From WSZJ01 sp964590435 (GTDB lineage: Bacteria > Planctomycetota > MHYJ01 > WSZJ01), in assembly GCA_964590435.1 (NCBI GenBank), contig CAZPWT010000007.1:55649-119648 (forward strand): 64,000 bases of DNA, written 5' to 3'. Positions 16,358 through 25,141 of this stretch are shown here, one piece after another. Positions within the stretch are counted from its first letter, which is position 1; each line of letters begins with the position of its first letter. The position numbers were made by a program, and so were the translations under genes. The notes under the pieces are model-generated. The model did no database searches and was not told the origin of the DNA. It was given only the letters and a program-made list of their open reading frames with translations.

Positions 16358-16841
16358 GCCCCGGCCCCGCCGGGTTCCGCCCGCCCCGTTGCCGTCGGCC
16401 CTGCCGCCGCTGGCGCCGTCACCCGCCGTGTTCACGCCGCGGCCGTGCGGCGACGTGATCCCGATCCTGATCCCGCTGAGCCCGGGGCGGCCCGGGGTGT
16501 GGGTCCCGGCGCGCGCTTCGAAGCCGCCGGCCGTGGCCACGAAGCCGGTGGCCGACCCGAATGCGGAAACCCGGATCCTGGGACAGGTGCCGTCCGAGCG
16601 GCCGAAGTCCGAACTCAACATCACGCTGCGGCTCGAGCCCGCCACGCCGGTCGCCCCGGCGTCGATGACCGACACGCGGACGGTGCGCCGGACCGGACTG
16701 CCCTCCACCCGTCCCGCCGCGGATGCCCCGACGAAGCTCATCCCGAAGCTGACCGTCGACGAGCGACGCAGGCGATTGCTGGAAGCGATGCTGGAAGTCG
16801 AGGCGAAACTGGAGATGCTGGACGATCCGGTGCCATTCTGA
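16317..16841 (+). CDS. Proline-rich protein of unknown function
   Basis: 174 residues starting MKNEPQPPASPENRPRP. The first ~60 residues are very rich in proline and probably disordered. The C-terminal ~35 residues (KLTVDERRRRLLEAMLEVEAKLEMLDDP) form an amphipathic helix. There is no signal peptide and no known domain. It overlaps the end of the preceding small exported protein, which suggests a coupled pair. The ATG at 16317 is the first plausible start; no strong ribosome site is visible. Confidence 0.45.
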   Translation: MKNEPQPPASPENRPRPRRVPPAPLPSALPPLAPSPAVFTPRPCGDVIPILIPLSPGRPGVWVPARASKPPAVATKPVADPNAETRILGQVPSERPKSELNITLRLEPATPVAPASMTDTRTVRRTGLPSTRPAADAPTKLIPKLTVDERRRRLLEAMLEVEAKLEMLDDPVPF

Positions 16842-16997
16842 GCCGGGCCGCGCGAGCGTCGCAACTCCAATAGAACGAGCACTTTATGTCAGTCGCATCT
16901 TCGTCGAACCGCCCGAGGCACCGCACGATTACAATTCTGCCTGGAACCCAGCGCCCTCCGCGTCGTCTCTGATGGAGACCCCCAGCACGGAGCTCCC

Positions 16998-17753
16998 ATG
17001 AACCGCCAGTCTGCCGTCGCCTGCTTCTTCGGCCTCCTCCTCGCCGTGTCCTTCGTCTTCGCTTCCATCGAATTCCGCCGCATGTCTTCTTCCCTCGCGG
17101 CTCTCGAAGAACGCGTCGCCAAAACTGAATCCGGGACCGCGGCCCGAACCGAGGCTCCCGCAGGCGCCGACGGCGCTTCCGCGACGGACCCCCGCACCCC
17201 CGCACCCCCCGGCGACCTCGCCGCGGAAATAGCGAAGCTCCGCCAGGAAATCGCCGCGCTCCGCAAGGGCGGAACGCCCGCAAGCGATCCGGCCGGCACC
17301 GCCGGCCACCCGGACGGCGCCGTCGCTTCCAGTGGCGGCCCTTCGCTCAACAAGGACGACCTGTCGAAGGCGGTGCACGAAGCGCTGGTCCAGAAGGAAA
17401 AAACCGACAAGGAAAAGCAGGCCCGCGCGTACAAGAAGCAGCTGGAAGCGTCGGCGAAGAGCTGGGCTGAGAGCCTGTCGAAGAAGCTCGAGCTGACGGA
17501 GACGCAGAAGAACCAGCTGACGGCGATCTTTGCCGACCAGTGGGGGCGCATGAACACGATGTGGACGGACTCGCAGGAGAACGAGAACGCCGAGCCGGTC
17601 GACTACAACAAGCTGCAGGAAGAGACGAACGAGAAGGTCAAGCTGGTGCTGACGCCGGAGCAGGGGGCGAAGTACGATGAGATGATGAAGAAGGGCAACG
17701 GCTGGGGGGCGGGGACGGACGATTCGGCGGGCGACGGTGAGTCTTCGAAGTAG
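16998..17753 (+). CDS. Exported coiled-coil protein with an LTXXQ/Spy-like C-terminal part
   Basis: A 251-residue protein with an N-terminal hydrophobic signal or anchor (AVACFFGLLLAVSFVFASI). A short coiled coil follows (SSLAALEERVAKTES, LAAEIAKLRQEIAALRK), with Ala/Pro/Gly-rich linkers. The C-terminal helical part contains KKLELTETQKNQLTAIFADQWGRM and VKLVLTPEQGAKYDEMMKKG. This L-T-x-x-Q pattern is seen in Spy/CpxP-type envelope proteins and in planctomycete relatives. It probably acts in the periplasm. The next gene is a clear paralogue with the same layout. A TACAAT at 16930-16935 may mark the promoter of the pair. Confidence 0.72.
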   Translation: MNRQSAVACFFGLLLAVSFVFASIEFRRMSSSLAALEERVAKTESGTAARTEAPAGADGASATDPRTPAPPGDLAAEIAKLRQEIAALRKGGTPASDPAGTAGHPDGAVASSGGPSLNKDDLSKAVHEALVQKEKTDKEKQARAYKKQLEASAKSWAESLSKKLELTETQKNQLTAIFADQWGRMNTMWTDSQENENAEPVDYNKLQEETNEKVKLVLTPEQGAKYDEMMKKGNGWGAGTDDSAGDGESSK

Positions 17754-17776
17754 CGCGGGTCCAAGGGAGGCGGGGA

Positions 17777-18457
17777 GTGACGAAAGCAGAAATCGCGGCG
17801 GTGGCGCTGTCGGGAATTGCGGCGATCGGATCGGTCGTGGCGGCGGTGCAGGCGAACCAGGCCGGCGCGGGCGTGGCGATCCTCGCGGAGCGCGTCGTGA
17901 AGCTCGAGTCTGCCGCACCTGCCGGGACTCCGTCAGCAGCTCCTTCCACCGCGACTGCAGATCTGCAGCGCGAGCTGGCGGCCCTGAAGTCGCAGGTGGC
18001 GTCGCTGGAAGCGCGCCAGGTGGCGTCGTCGCAGGCTCCCGCCAAGGCCGCGCCGGCCGACCCCGCGGCCGCGGAAGAGGCCGCCCGGAAGGCGAAGCTC
18101 GCCGAGGAATCCCGTCAGAAAGTCTGGCTTGAGACCTACTCGCGCCGGATCGTCGAGGCGCTGTCCGCCCGGCTGGAGCTCACCGCGCAGCAGGAGTCGC
18201 AGGTCCGTGAAATCCTGGCCACCCAGCTCGTGGAATATCGGCAGGCGCGGCTGGGCAGCTCCGCGGAAGACACCAAGAAGTCCGTGGATGCCCTGACGGC
18301 GGACACGAATGCGAAGGTGAAGGCGGTGCTGACCACCGAGCAGCAGGCGAAATTCGAGGAAATCGCCGGCCGCCCCGGCGGGATCTTCGCCATCCCCGGC
18401 ACCTTCGGCGGGGCCCGCAAGGACGGCACGACGACCGAGGCCGCCCCCAACAAGTAG
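17777..18457 (+). CDS. Paralogous LTXXQ-type coiled-coil envelope protein
   Basis: 226 residues with the same plan as its upstream neighbour: hydrophobic N-terminus (IAAVALSGIAAIGSVVAAV), coiled coil (DLQRELAALKSQVASLEAR), charged linker, then a helical region with SARLELTAQQESQVREILATQLVEYRQ and VKAVLTTEQQAKFEEIAG. The GTG start at 17777 has GGAGG about 6 nt upstream. It starts 23 nt after the preceding stop, so the two are co-transcribed. It converges on an ECF sigma factor with a 9-nt gap. Confidence 0.72.
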   Translation: MTKAEIAAVALSGIAAIGSVVAAVQANQAGAGVAILAERVVKLESAAPAGTPSAAPSTATADLQRELAALKSQVASLEARQVASSQAPAKAAPADPAAAEEAARKAKLAEESRQKVWLETYSRRIVEALSARLELTAQQESQVREILATQLVEYRQARLGSSAEDTKKSVDALTADTNAKVKAVLTTEQQAKFEEIAGRPGGIFAIPGTFGGARKDGTTTEAAPNK

Positions 18458-18466
18458 ACGGCCGCC

Positions 18467-19084
18467 CTATTCCCCCGGGTCCAGGAACTTCTCCAGGCTC
18501 TCCTTCATGGATTGCCTCGCCCGGAACAGCAGGCTCTTCACCGCAGGCACCGTCAAATTCATCGCCTCGCCGATCTGCTCGTAGCTCTGGTCTTCCCACT
18601 TGTTCAGAACGACGGCCATCCGCTGGTTCTCCGGCAGCGCGTCCAGCGCCTGGCGCACGGCGAGCGCCAGCTCGCGGCGGGACGTCTCGATCGCGGTCGG
18701 GTCGTCCTGCCCGGGGTCGAGAAGCGGGTTGTCGTCGAGGGACAGGCTGGGGCGGTGCTTCCGGTTGCGGATCTCGTTCAGGCAGATGTTGGTGACGATG
18801 CGGAAGAGCCAGGTGGAGAACTTCGCGACCGGCTCCCACGACTTGCGCGCCTTGAAGATCTTGATGAAGACTTCCTGGGCGAGATCCTCGGCGCCGGCGC
18901 CGTCGCCCGTGTAGCGGTAGACGGTGTTGACGACGCGCTGCTGGTAGCGCTGGACGAGGAGGGAATAGGCTTCCATGTCGTCGTCGCGGACGCGGAGCAT
19001 GAGGAGCGTGTCCGGGTCCGGCTCGGGGGAGGGAGAAGGAGCTTTGGGCGGAGGAGGCGGTTTCACGCGGGGGAAAGGATACAT
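18467..19084 (-). CDS. RNA polymerase sigma factor, ECF type
   Basis: A 205-residue sigma-70 family factor with only regions 2 and 4. A proline-rich leader of about 25 residues precedes region 2 (DDDMEAYSLLVQRYQQRVVNTVYRYTGDGAGAEDLAQEVFIKIFKA..FSTWLFRIVTNICLNEIRNRKH). The -35-recognising helix-turn-helix of region 4 is ALDALPENQRMAVVLNKWEDQSYEQIGEAMNLTVPAVKSLLFRARQSMKESL. No anti-sigma factor of the usual zinc or FecR type is adjacent. The convergent LTXXQ pair and the upstream selB do not obviously regulate it. Its targets are unknown. Confidence 0.93.
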   Translation of the reverse strand: MYPFPRVKPPPPPKAPSPSPEPDPDTLLMLRVRDDDMEAYSLLVQRYQQRVVNTVYRYTGDGAGAEDLAQEVFIKIFKARKSWEPVAKFSTWLFRIVTNICLNEIRNRKHRPSLSLDDNPLLDPGQDDPTAIETSRRELALAVRQALDALPENQRMAVVLNKWEDQSYEQIGEAMNLTVPAVKSLLFRARQSMKESLEKFLDPGE

Positions 19085-19129
19085 CCGCGGGGGAGGAAGG
19101 GCGGGACTTCGAAGAGAGGAATAAAAGAC

Positions 19130-19237
19130 CTAATATCAAGTAGGCAATACGAAATATGGAATATGAAATGCCGGGTGCCGTCGTCTGGCCGTCGTGCATT
19201 TCATATTACATATTTCATATTACCTATTTGATATTAG
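19130..19237. repeat. 42-nt-arm palindrome downstream of selB
   Basis: The arms are 19130-19171 and 19196-19237, identical in 38 of 42 positions when one is inverted, around a 24-nt GC-rich loop. Arm sequence is AT-rich with short repeated units (AATATGAAAT). It starts 30 nt after the selB stop on the minus strand and lies before the sigma factor, so it probably separates the two transcripts. Confidence 0.7.
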
Positions 19238-19266
19238 TCCGTTCCACGCCAACCAGTCTCCCGCCG

Positions 19267-21180
19267 TCATCCCTTCAAGACCCGTTTGTCTCCCTGCCTC
19301 ACCGTCACCCCGATCGCGTCCAGGTGCTCCAGCAGCGGAATCACGTACTTCCGGCTCGTCTTCATCGCGTCCCGGAACTCGCTCGGCCCGACTTCGCCTT
19401 TCTCGGTGCAGAGCTTGCGCGCGGTCTCCGCCGCCTCCGCGATCGCGTCGCGGTGGAGGAGGATGTCGTCCTTCAGCTTCACGATCTCGCCCGTCTGCAT
19501 CATGAGCTTGAGCAGCTTGTCGACCTGCTGCGGCGTCTTGCCGAGCTTGCCGGCCATCTCGTCCACGCGCGGCGTCGCATATTTGTCGGCCAGCAGCAGC
19601 TTCCGCGCCGCCTCGATCAGCTTCTCCTGCTCGGCCGTCAGCGCCACCGCGTGCGCCGCCTTGCGCCACAGCCCGCGCTCCTCCGCCGCTCGCCCCGAGT
19701 TGCGCGCCAGCGCCAGCGCCGCTTCGAACGCCTCGGGCTCGAGCCCCGTCGCGGTCCGCAGCGGGATTTTCTCCATCCCCACCGAAACCGGGTTCGCCTT
19801 GTGGAATTCCTCGAGCGATTTCCCGATCTCGTCCGCCGCCACCGCCAGCCCGTCGCGGTGCATCACCCGCTTCGACTCGGGCATCTCCACCGCTACGCCT
19901 TTCTGCTTCAGCCCGCCGACAAGGTCGTAGGCCTGGGCGATCGGGAGAAGCGCCTGCTTGGCGAGCGAGTCGAGGGAGACGGGGTCGGTGCCGGCGCGGC
20001 GCAGGAGGTGTTCCAGCGTCTTGCGCACGTCGCCCAGCGCCCCTTCGGCTCCCTTGAGATCCTCGACGAGCTTCGCGCGGTTCATCTTCGGGCGGCCCAG
20101 GGTCGACGACAGGATGCGGCCGCCGCCGAGGAAGACGGTGGGGGACTGGAGGCGGAGGACGAAGAGGTCGTTGGCGGCGACGACGACGGGCTCGGCGAGG
20201 CGGATCTGGATGAGCGAGTCGGAGCCGGCGACGAGATCCTGCCCCTCGATGAGGTTGAGCGTGCCGAGGCCCTCGACCGTCCCGGTGTGGAGGCGCACGG
20301 CGGCCCCGTTCCGGAGCTTGCCGACGTCCTCGTTGAGGAAGCGGAAGCGGGCGTTGACGTGGTCGGCGGCGTGGAGGTAGCCGGGCGTGGCCATGACCAT
20401 GCCGCGGACGACCTCGGCGTGGTCGATGTCGGAGAGGTTCACGGCCGAAGAATGGCCGGCGCGGATCTCGGTGACGTCGCCCTTGTAGGCCTGGAGGCCG
20501 CGGATGCGCGACGTCTTGCCGAGGGGAAGGACCTCGAGCGTGTCGCCGATCTTGGCCTTCCCCGAAATCGGCACTCCCGTCGCGATCGTGCCGAATCCCT
20601 TCGCGGAGAACACGCGCTGGATCGGCATCCGGAAAATCCCTTCGGTCGGGCGCGGCGGCGTCGCGGTCGCCATCTTGTTGATGCCGTCGATCAGGGCGGG
20701 GTAGCCGTCGCCGGTGTGCGAGCTCACGCGGAAGATCGGCGCGTTCTCGAGAAACGTCCCGCGCACCATCTGCCGGATCTCGTCCTCAACGAGCTCGACC
20801 ATGTCCGGCTCCGCGATGTCCACCTTCGTCAGCGCGATGATCCCGCGCTTCGCGTCCAGGATCCGCAGGATGTTCAGGTGCTCGCGCGTCTGCGGCATGA
20901 TCCCGTCGTCCGCCGCGACGACGAGGATCACGCCGTCCAGCGACGTCGCCCCCGCGACCATGTTCTTCACGAACTTCTCGTGCCCCGGCACGTCGATGAT
21001 CCCGATCCGCCGCCCATCCTTCAGCAGGAACGGCGCGAACCCCAGGTCGATCGTCAGCCCGCGCTCCTTCTCTTCCGGCAGACGGTCCGGGTCGATCCCC
21101 GTCAGCTTCCGCACGAGCGTGGACTTGCCGTGGTCGATGTGACCGGCCGTGCCGATGACGATGTTGAAGATCTCGGACAT
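19267..21180 (-). CDS. selB: Selenocysteine-specific elongation factor
   Basis: This factor delivers selenocysteyl-tRNA to UGA codons marked by a SECIS element. It is 637 residues long. The GTPase domain is at the N-terminus: G1 AGHIDHGKSTLVRKLTG, G2/G3 KERGLTIDLGFA and DVPGHEKFVKNM, G4 LTKVD. EF-Tu-like domains II and III follow (RVFSAKGFGTIATGVPISGKAK..). The C-terminal winged-helix array that binds SECIS RNA runs over roughly 380-637. ATG at 21180, with TACTCT (plus 21188-21193) 7 nt before it. The presence of the factor implies selenoproteins in this genome. selA, selD and tRNA-Sec are not in the window. Confidence 0.94.
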   Translation of the reverse strand: MSEIFNIVIGTAGHIDHGKSTLVRKLTGIDPDRLPEEKERGLTIDLGFAPFLLKDGRRIGIIDVPGHEKFVKNMVAGATSLDGVILVVAADDGIMPQTREHLNILRILDAKRGIIALTKVDIAEPDMVELVEDEIRQMVRGTFLENAPIFRVSSHTGDGYPALIDGINKMATATPPRPTEGIFRMPIQRVFSAKGFGTIATGVPISGKAKIGDTLEVLPLGKTSRIRGLQAYKGDVTEIRAGHSSAVNLSDIDHAEVVRGMVMATPGYLHAADHVNARFRFLNEDVGKLRNGAAVRLHTGTVEGLGTLNLIEGQDLVAGSDSLIQIRLAEPVVVAANDLFVLRLQSPTVFLGGGRILSSTLGRPKMNRAKLVEDLKGAEGALGDVRKTLEHLLRRAGTDPVSLDSLAKQALLPIAQAYDLVGGLKQKGVAVEMPESKRVMHRDGLAVAADEIGKSLEEFHKANPVSVGMEKIPLRTATGLEPEAFEAALALARNSGRAAEERGLWRKAAHAVALTAEQEKLIEAARKLLLADKYATPRVDEMAGKLGKTPQQVDKLLKLMMQTGEIVKLKDDILLHRDAIAEAAETARKLCTEKGEVGPSEFRDAMKTSRKYVIPLLEHLDAIGVTVRQGDKRVLKG

Positions 21181-21274
21181 CGGGCGAAGAGTACGCGGGG
21201 GACGGGGAGAGGAAAAGGCCCGCGCGCCGAAATTCGGCCCTTGGCGTTTCTCCCGCGGCGGGTATGTTCCCCCC

Positions 21275-21409
21275 ATGCCCGACCCCTCCCGATTCGTCCT
21301 CGGCAAGGAAATCGCCCGCGGCGGCCTCGGCCGCGTCGACGCCCCCACCCATCTCGCGTGGTTCTACGGCATCCGCCTCGCCGTCCCCGCATCGCGCGAA
21401 ACCCCGTGA
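21275..21409 (+). pseudogene. Remnant of a Ser/Thr kinase N-terminus
   Basis: A 44-codon frame starting at ATG 21275 reads SRFVLGKEIARGGLGRVDA, which matches the first strand and glycine-rich loop of bacterial Ser/Thr kinases. It then breaks into unrelated sequence and stops. Its TGA overlaps the GTG of queA (GTGA). TATGTT lies 6 nt before the ATG, so a promoter may have survived and now feeds queA. It could instead be a short leader peptide; the kinase reading rests on about 15 residues. Confidence 0.45.
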
Positions 21410-22413
21410 CCCGGCTCGCGGACTTCCAGTTTGATTTGCCCGAAGCGCTCATCGCGCAGCGCCCCGCCGCGCGCCGCGACGAATCCCGCCTCCTCGCTCT
21501 CCTCCGCGATCGCCACGAGCATCTCCGCTTCCGCGACCTCCCGCGCTTCTTCGGCCCCGGCGACCTCCTCGTCCTGAACGACACCCGCGTCCGCCCCGCC
21601 CGGCTCACCGGCCGCCGCAAGACGGGCGCGGCGTTCGACGTCCTGCTGGTGCGGCCCCTCGGCGGCGGCCGCTGGGAGGCGATGGTCGGCGGGCGCGGGA
21701 AGCTCCGGGACGGGGAGGTGCTGTCGTTCGGGGGGTTCGAGGGAAGCGCGCGGCGGGTGGGCGGAGGCTGGGAAGTGACGCTGCCGGCGGACGCCGACGT
21801 CGCGGCGGCGGGTCGCATGCCGCTGCCGCCGTACATCAAGCGCGGCCGGGGCAGCGACGCGGCGGACGCCGAAGACCGCGAGCGGTACCAGACGGTTTTC
21901 GCGAGGGCGGAGGGCGCGATTGCCGCGCCGACCGCGGGGCTGCATTTCACGCCGGAAGTGCTCGACGCGATCCGGAAGACGGGGGCGGGCGTCGCGTTCG
22001 TGACGCTTCACGTCGGGGTCGGCACGTTCAAGCCGGTGACCGCGGAGAACGTGGAAGACCACCGGATGGACCCCGAGCCGTACGTGATTCCGGCGGAGAC
22101 GGCAGCGGCGATCGCGGCGGCGAAACGCGTGACGGCGGTGGGGACCACGGTCACGCGGACGCTCGAGGCGGCGTGGAAGGACGGCGCCGTCCGCGCCGGG
22201 TCGGCCGAGACGGCGCTCTTCATCACCCCCGGCTTCCGCTTCCGCGCCGTCCACCGCCTTCTCACGAACTTCCACCTTCCCGGCGGCACGCCGCTCATGC
22301 TCGCCTGCGCTTTCGGCGGCCGCGACCGCGTCCTCGCCGCCTATGCCGAGGCCGTCCGCGAAAAGTACCGCTTCTTCTCCTACGGCGATTCGATGCTCCT
22401 CGAGCCGGGGTAA
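21406..22413 (+). CDS. queA: S-adenosylmethionine:tRNA ribosyltransferase-isomerase
   Basis: Enzyme of queuosine synthesis that transfers and isomerises the ribose part of SAM onto 7-aminomethyl-deazaguanine at tRNA position 34. 335 residues, the usual length. Typical blocks are FQFDLPEALIAQRPAARRDESRLL, LLVLNDTRVRPARLTGRR, PLPPYIKR, DRERYQTVFARAEGAIAAPTAGLHFT, FVTLHVGVGTFKPV, and FLLTNFHLPGGTPLMLACAFGG. The GTG start overlaps the preceding kinase-like fragment by 4 nt. The next gene begins 28 nt after the stop and has its own -10-like element. Confidence 0.95.
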   Translation: MTRLADFQFDLPEALIAQRPAARRDESRLLALLRDRHEHLRFRDLPRFFGPGDLLVLNDTRVRPARLTGRRKTGAAFDVLLVRPLGGGRWEAMVGGRGKLRDGEVLSFGGFEGSARRVGGGWEVTLPADADVAAAGRMPLPPYIKRGRGSDAADAEDRERYQTVFARAEGAIAAPTAGLHFTPEVLDAIRKTGAGVAFVTLHVGVGTFKPVTAENVEDHRMDPEPYVIPAETAAAIAAAKRVTAVGTTVTRTLEAAWKDGAVRAGSAETALFITPGFRFRAVHRLLTNFHLPGGTPLMLACAFGGRDRVLAAYAEAVREKYRFFSYGDSMLLEPG

Positions 22414-22441
22414 TCGCCCCGGATCAGATAGAATCGCGGGG

Positions 22442-25141
22442 ATGATCATGAAAAAACTCGCGGCCTTCGCATTCATGGGTCTCTTCCTTGCCGCCCTGGC
22501 CGCCGCGGACACGTTCCTGGCCTACCGCACGTTCCTGAACCGCGACTTCGTCACGACCGAGCTCGAGCGCATCGTCGGCCGGCGCGTGAACCTGAAGGAC
22601 ATCTCCTTCGGGCCGCTCCAGGGCCTCGTCGCGCAGGAGTTCGAGGTCCCCAAGCGCGACGGCTCGGGGTTCCTGCGCGCCGACCGGATCCGCGTGATGC
22701 TGGACCGCAACCAGCTCATGGAGGGCAAGGTCGCGATCGCTTCCATTGAGCTCGAGCGCCCGATGGTGCGCCTGGAGATCACGAAGGACGGCCGCGGGGA
22801 GCTGATCGAGCTGGTCTCCGACATCGCCCGGCACGCGGGGGAGTCGTCGGCGAAGGGCGGGCCGGTGCCGCGGATCAGCGTCCGCAACGGCGAATTCGTG
22901 TTCGCCTACGAGGCGCTCATGAAGGAAGGCCTCGAGATCAACGTGAAGCACGTCGATGTCAACATCCTCCCGTACGGCGGCGGGGAGCAGTTCGTGGTGG
23001 AGGGAAGCGCCGATGCCGGCCCGCTGGGGCGCTGGGGGATCGAAGGGCGCATCGACACGGCGACGGGGAAGAGCGACATGCGGCTGGAGACGCGGGCGCT
23101 CGACGTCGGGCCGCACACGGTGGCGGCGTTCGGCGACGAGGTGCAGCGCGTGTACGGGATGTACCAGGTGATGGGGGCGGTGGACGCGACGGTGAAGGGG
23201 ACGTACGACCCGGCGGCGGAGAAGCCGGTGGCGGTGGTGGCGGAAGTGGTGCCGCGCGGCATCTCGGTCGAGTACGCGAACTTCCGGTACAAGGTCCTGA
23301 ACGTGAACGGGCTCATGCGCCTGAAGGACGACGGGATCGAGTTCCAGGGGATGACGGCGAAGTTCTGGCCGCGCGGCGACGGGGAGTCGGCGACGCCGGT
23401 GCCGGGAGCCGAGGCGATCGAGATCGCGATGAGCGGCTCGACGGACGGCTACGTCAGCGAGTCGGCGTACACGCTGCACTTCAACATCGAGAATCTCCCG
23501 ATCGGCACGAAACTCCGCGGAGCGCTTCAGCACGACGCCGCGAACGTGTACGACCTGTTCAGCCCGGCCGGGCGCCTGCGCGGCAAGGTGGACGTCATCA
23601 AGCCGCACGGGGCGGGGATCCCGATCACGCACAACATCGAGATGAACATGGTCGACTGCTCGGCCACGTTCAAGCCGTTCCCGCTGCCGGTCACGAACGT
23701 CACGGGGCTGATCGTCCTGCGCGGCGACGAGCTGTCGATCGAGAACGCGCGCTGCCGGAATCGCGATTCGTGGTTCTCGGTCAACGGGCACCTGACGAGC
23801 ATCGACGCCACGGGCGGCATCGAGGTCACGGTGGACACGGAGAGCGTCCGCCTGACCGACGAAGCGAAGAACGCCCTCCCCGAGGCCGTGCGCGCCGTCT
23901 GGAAGCACTTCTCGCCCGACGGGTCGATCGGGTTCCACTGGGTGACGCGGCGCGACCCCGGGGTGGACAAGGAGTTGACGTACGACGTGACGGTGAGGCC
24001 CAAGGGGCTGAAGGCGTCGTTCGACGGCGTGCCGTACCCCGTGACGAACATCACGGGCGAGGTGTGGACGAACGCGAAGCGGGTCGAGGTGAGGCGAATT
24101 GATGGCGAGCACGGGAAGGCGGAGCTGCAGATCCGGGGAAGGGTGGACGGGCTGGACAGCGAGCCGAGCTACGACCTGACGATCGGCGGGACCAACATCC
24201 CGATCGACGGCGACCTGCGCGCGGCGCTTCCGGCGTCGTTCGCGGGGATGATCGCGGACATGAACCTCAAGGGCAGCCTCGACATCGTGGACCTGTCGTT
24301 CCGCAAGGGCGGGCCGGACCTGGCCGCCGGGGAGTCGCGGTACGACGCTTCTTCGATCAAGTTGAAGGACGGCGCGTTCGACGCGGGGCTGGAGTACCGG
24401 GACATCAAGGCGAACATCGCGGTGTTCGGGTCGATGGGGACGAGCGCGCCGACCGTGCGGGCCAAGATCAACGACGTGGAGATGCGCGTCGAGGACTTCA
24501 AGGTCGAGGGCGTGCGGGCGATCGCGAGCCTTCGCGGGCCGGAATTGCGCATCGACGACATCAACGCCACCTGCTACGACGGGCTCCTGCAGGGGAACGT
24601 GTCGTTCGACACGGACTCCGCGGACTGGAAGGTCGGGCTCAAGGTCGTGGACGTCGACCTGCTGCAGCTCACGCGGGACACCACGTTCACGGGCAAGAAC
24701 ATCACCGGCCGCGCGAGCGCCGAGCTCAAGATGGCCGGCCGCGGCGGCAACGCCAACGGGTTCACCGGGAACGGCGGCGTGTCGTTCAAGGACAGCGAGC
24801 TGTACGACGTCCCCCTGCTCGCCCGCGTGTTCGACGTGCTGAACTTCGGGAAGAAGGACGTCTTCGACAAGGGCGAAGTTACGTTCAACATCGGCGGCGG
24901 CCGCTTCAACCTCGACGAGCTCCTCCTGCAGTCCAAGTCGATGGACCTGCTCTCCGACAAGGGCTACCTGGACTTCAACGGCAACATCAAGCTCAAGATG
25001 TCCCCCAAGTTCCACGGGCTGGTCGGCGGGACGCTTCTGCGCTTCGTGACCGGCGCCGTCGCGGTGTTCGTGCAGGGGAAGTTCAAGGATCCCGAGGTCG
25101 AGACGCGCCTCTCGCCCGAAATCGACAAGATGTTCAAGTGA
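22442..25141 (+). CDS. AsmA-like envelope protein
   Basis: An 899-residue protein with an N-terminal membrane anchor (residues 3-22, KKLAAFAFMGLFLAALAAADTFLA) followed by a long series of beta-strand repeats. The start (TTELERIVGRRVNLKDISFGPLQGLVAQEFEVPKRDG) is the AsmA/TamB-like opening with a short amphipathic helix and beta-strand. The C-terminal region (ARVFDVLNFG..GEVTFNIGGGRFNLDELLLQSKSMDLLSDKGYLDFNGNIKLKMSP) matches the AsmA C-terminal domain. Such proteins span the periplasm and move lipids or aid outer-membrane assembly. Starts at 22442 (TAGAAT 7 nt upstream) and 22448 are both possible. Its stop overlaps the rsmD start. Confidence 0.8.
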   Translation: MIMKKLAAFAFMGLFLAALAAADTFLAYRTFLNRDFVTTELERIVGRRVNLKDISFGPLQGLVAQEFEVPKRDGSGFLRADRIRVMLDRNQLMEGKVAIASIELERPMVRLEITKDGRGELIELVSDIARHAGESSAKGGPVPRISVRNGEFVFAYEALMKEGLEINVKHVDVNILPYGGGEQFVVEGSADAGPLGRWGIEGRIDTATGKSDMRLETRALDVGPHTVAAFGDEVQRVYGMYQVMGAVDATVKGTYDPAAEKPVAVVAEVVPRGISVEYANFRYKVLNVNGLMRLKDDGIEFQGMTAKFWPRGDGESATPVPGAEAIEIAMSGSTDGYVSESAYTLHFNIENLPIGTKLRGALQHDAANVYDLFSPAGRLRGKVDVIKPHGAGIPITHNIEMNMVDCSATFKPFPLPVTNVTGLIVLRGDELSIENARCRNRDSWFSVNGHLTSIDATGGIEVTVDTESVRLTDEAKNALPEAVRAVWKHFSPDGSIGFHWVTRRDPGVDKELTYDVTVRPKGLKASFDGVPYPVTNITGEVWTNAKRVEVRRIDGEHGKAELQIRGRVDGLDSEPSYDLTIGGTNIPIDGDLRAALPASFAGMIADMNLKGSLDIVDLSFRKGGPDLAAGESRYDASSIKLKDGAFDAGLEYRDIKANIAVFGSMGTSAPTVRAKINDVEMRVEDFKVEGVRAIASLRGPELRIDDINATCYDGLLQGNVSFDTDSADWKVGLKVVDVDLLQLTRDTTFTGKNITGRASAELKMAGRGGNANGFTGNGGVSFKDSELYDVPLLARVFDVLNFGKKDVFDKGEVTFNIGGGRFNLDELLLQSKSMDLLSDKGYLDFNGNIKLKMSPKFHGLVGGTLLRFVTGAVAVFVQGKFKDPEVETRLSPEIDKMFK

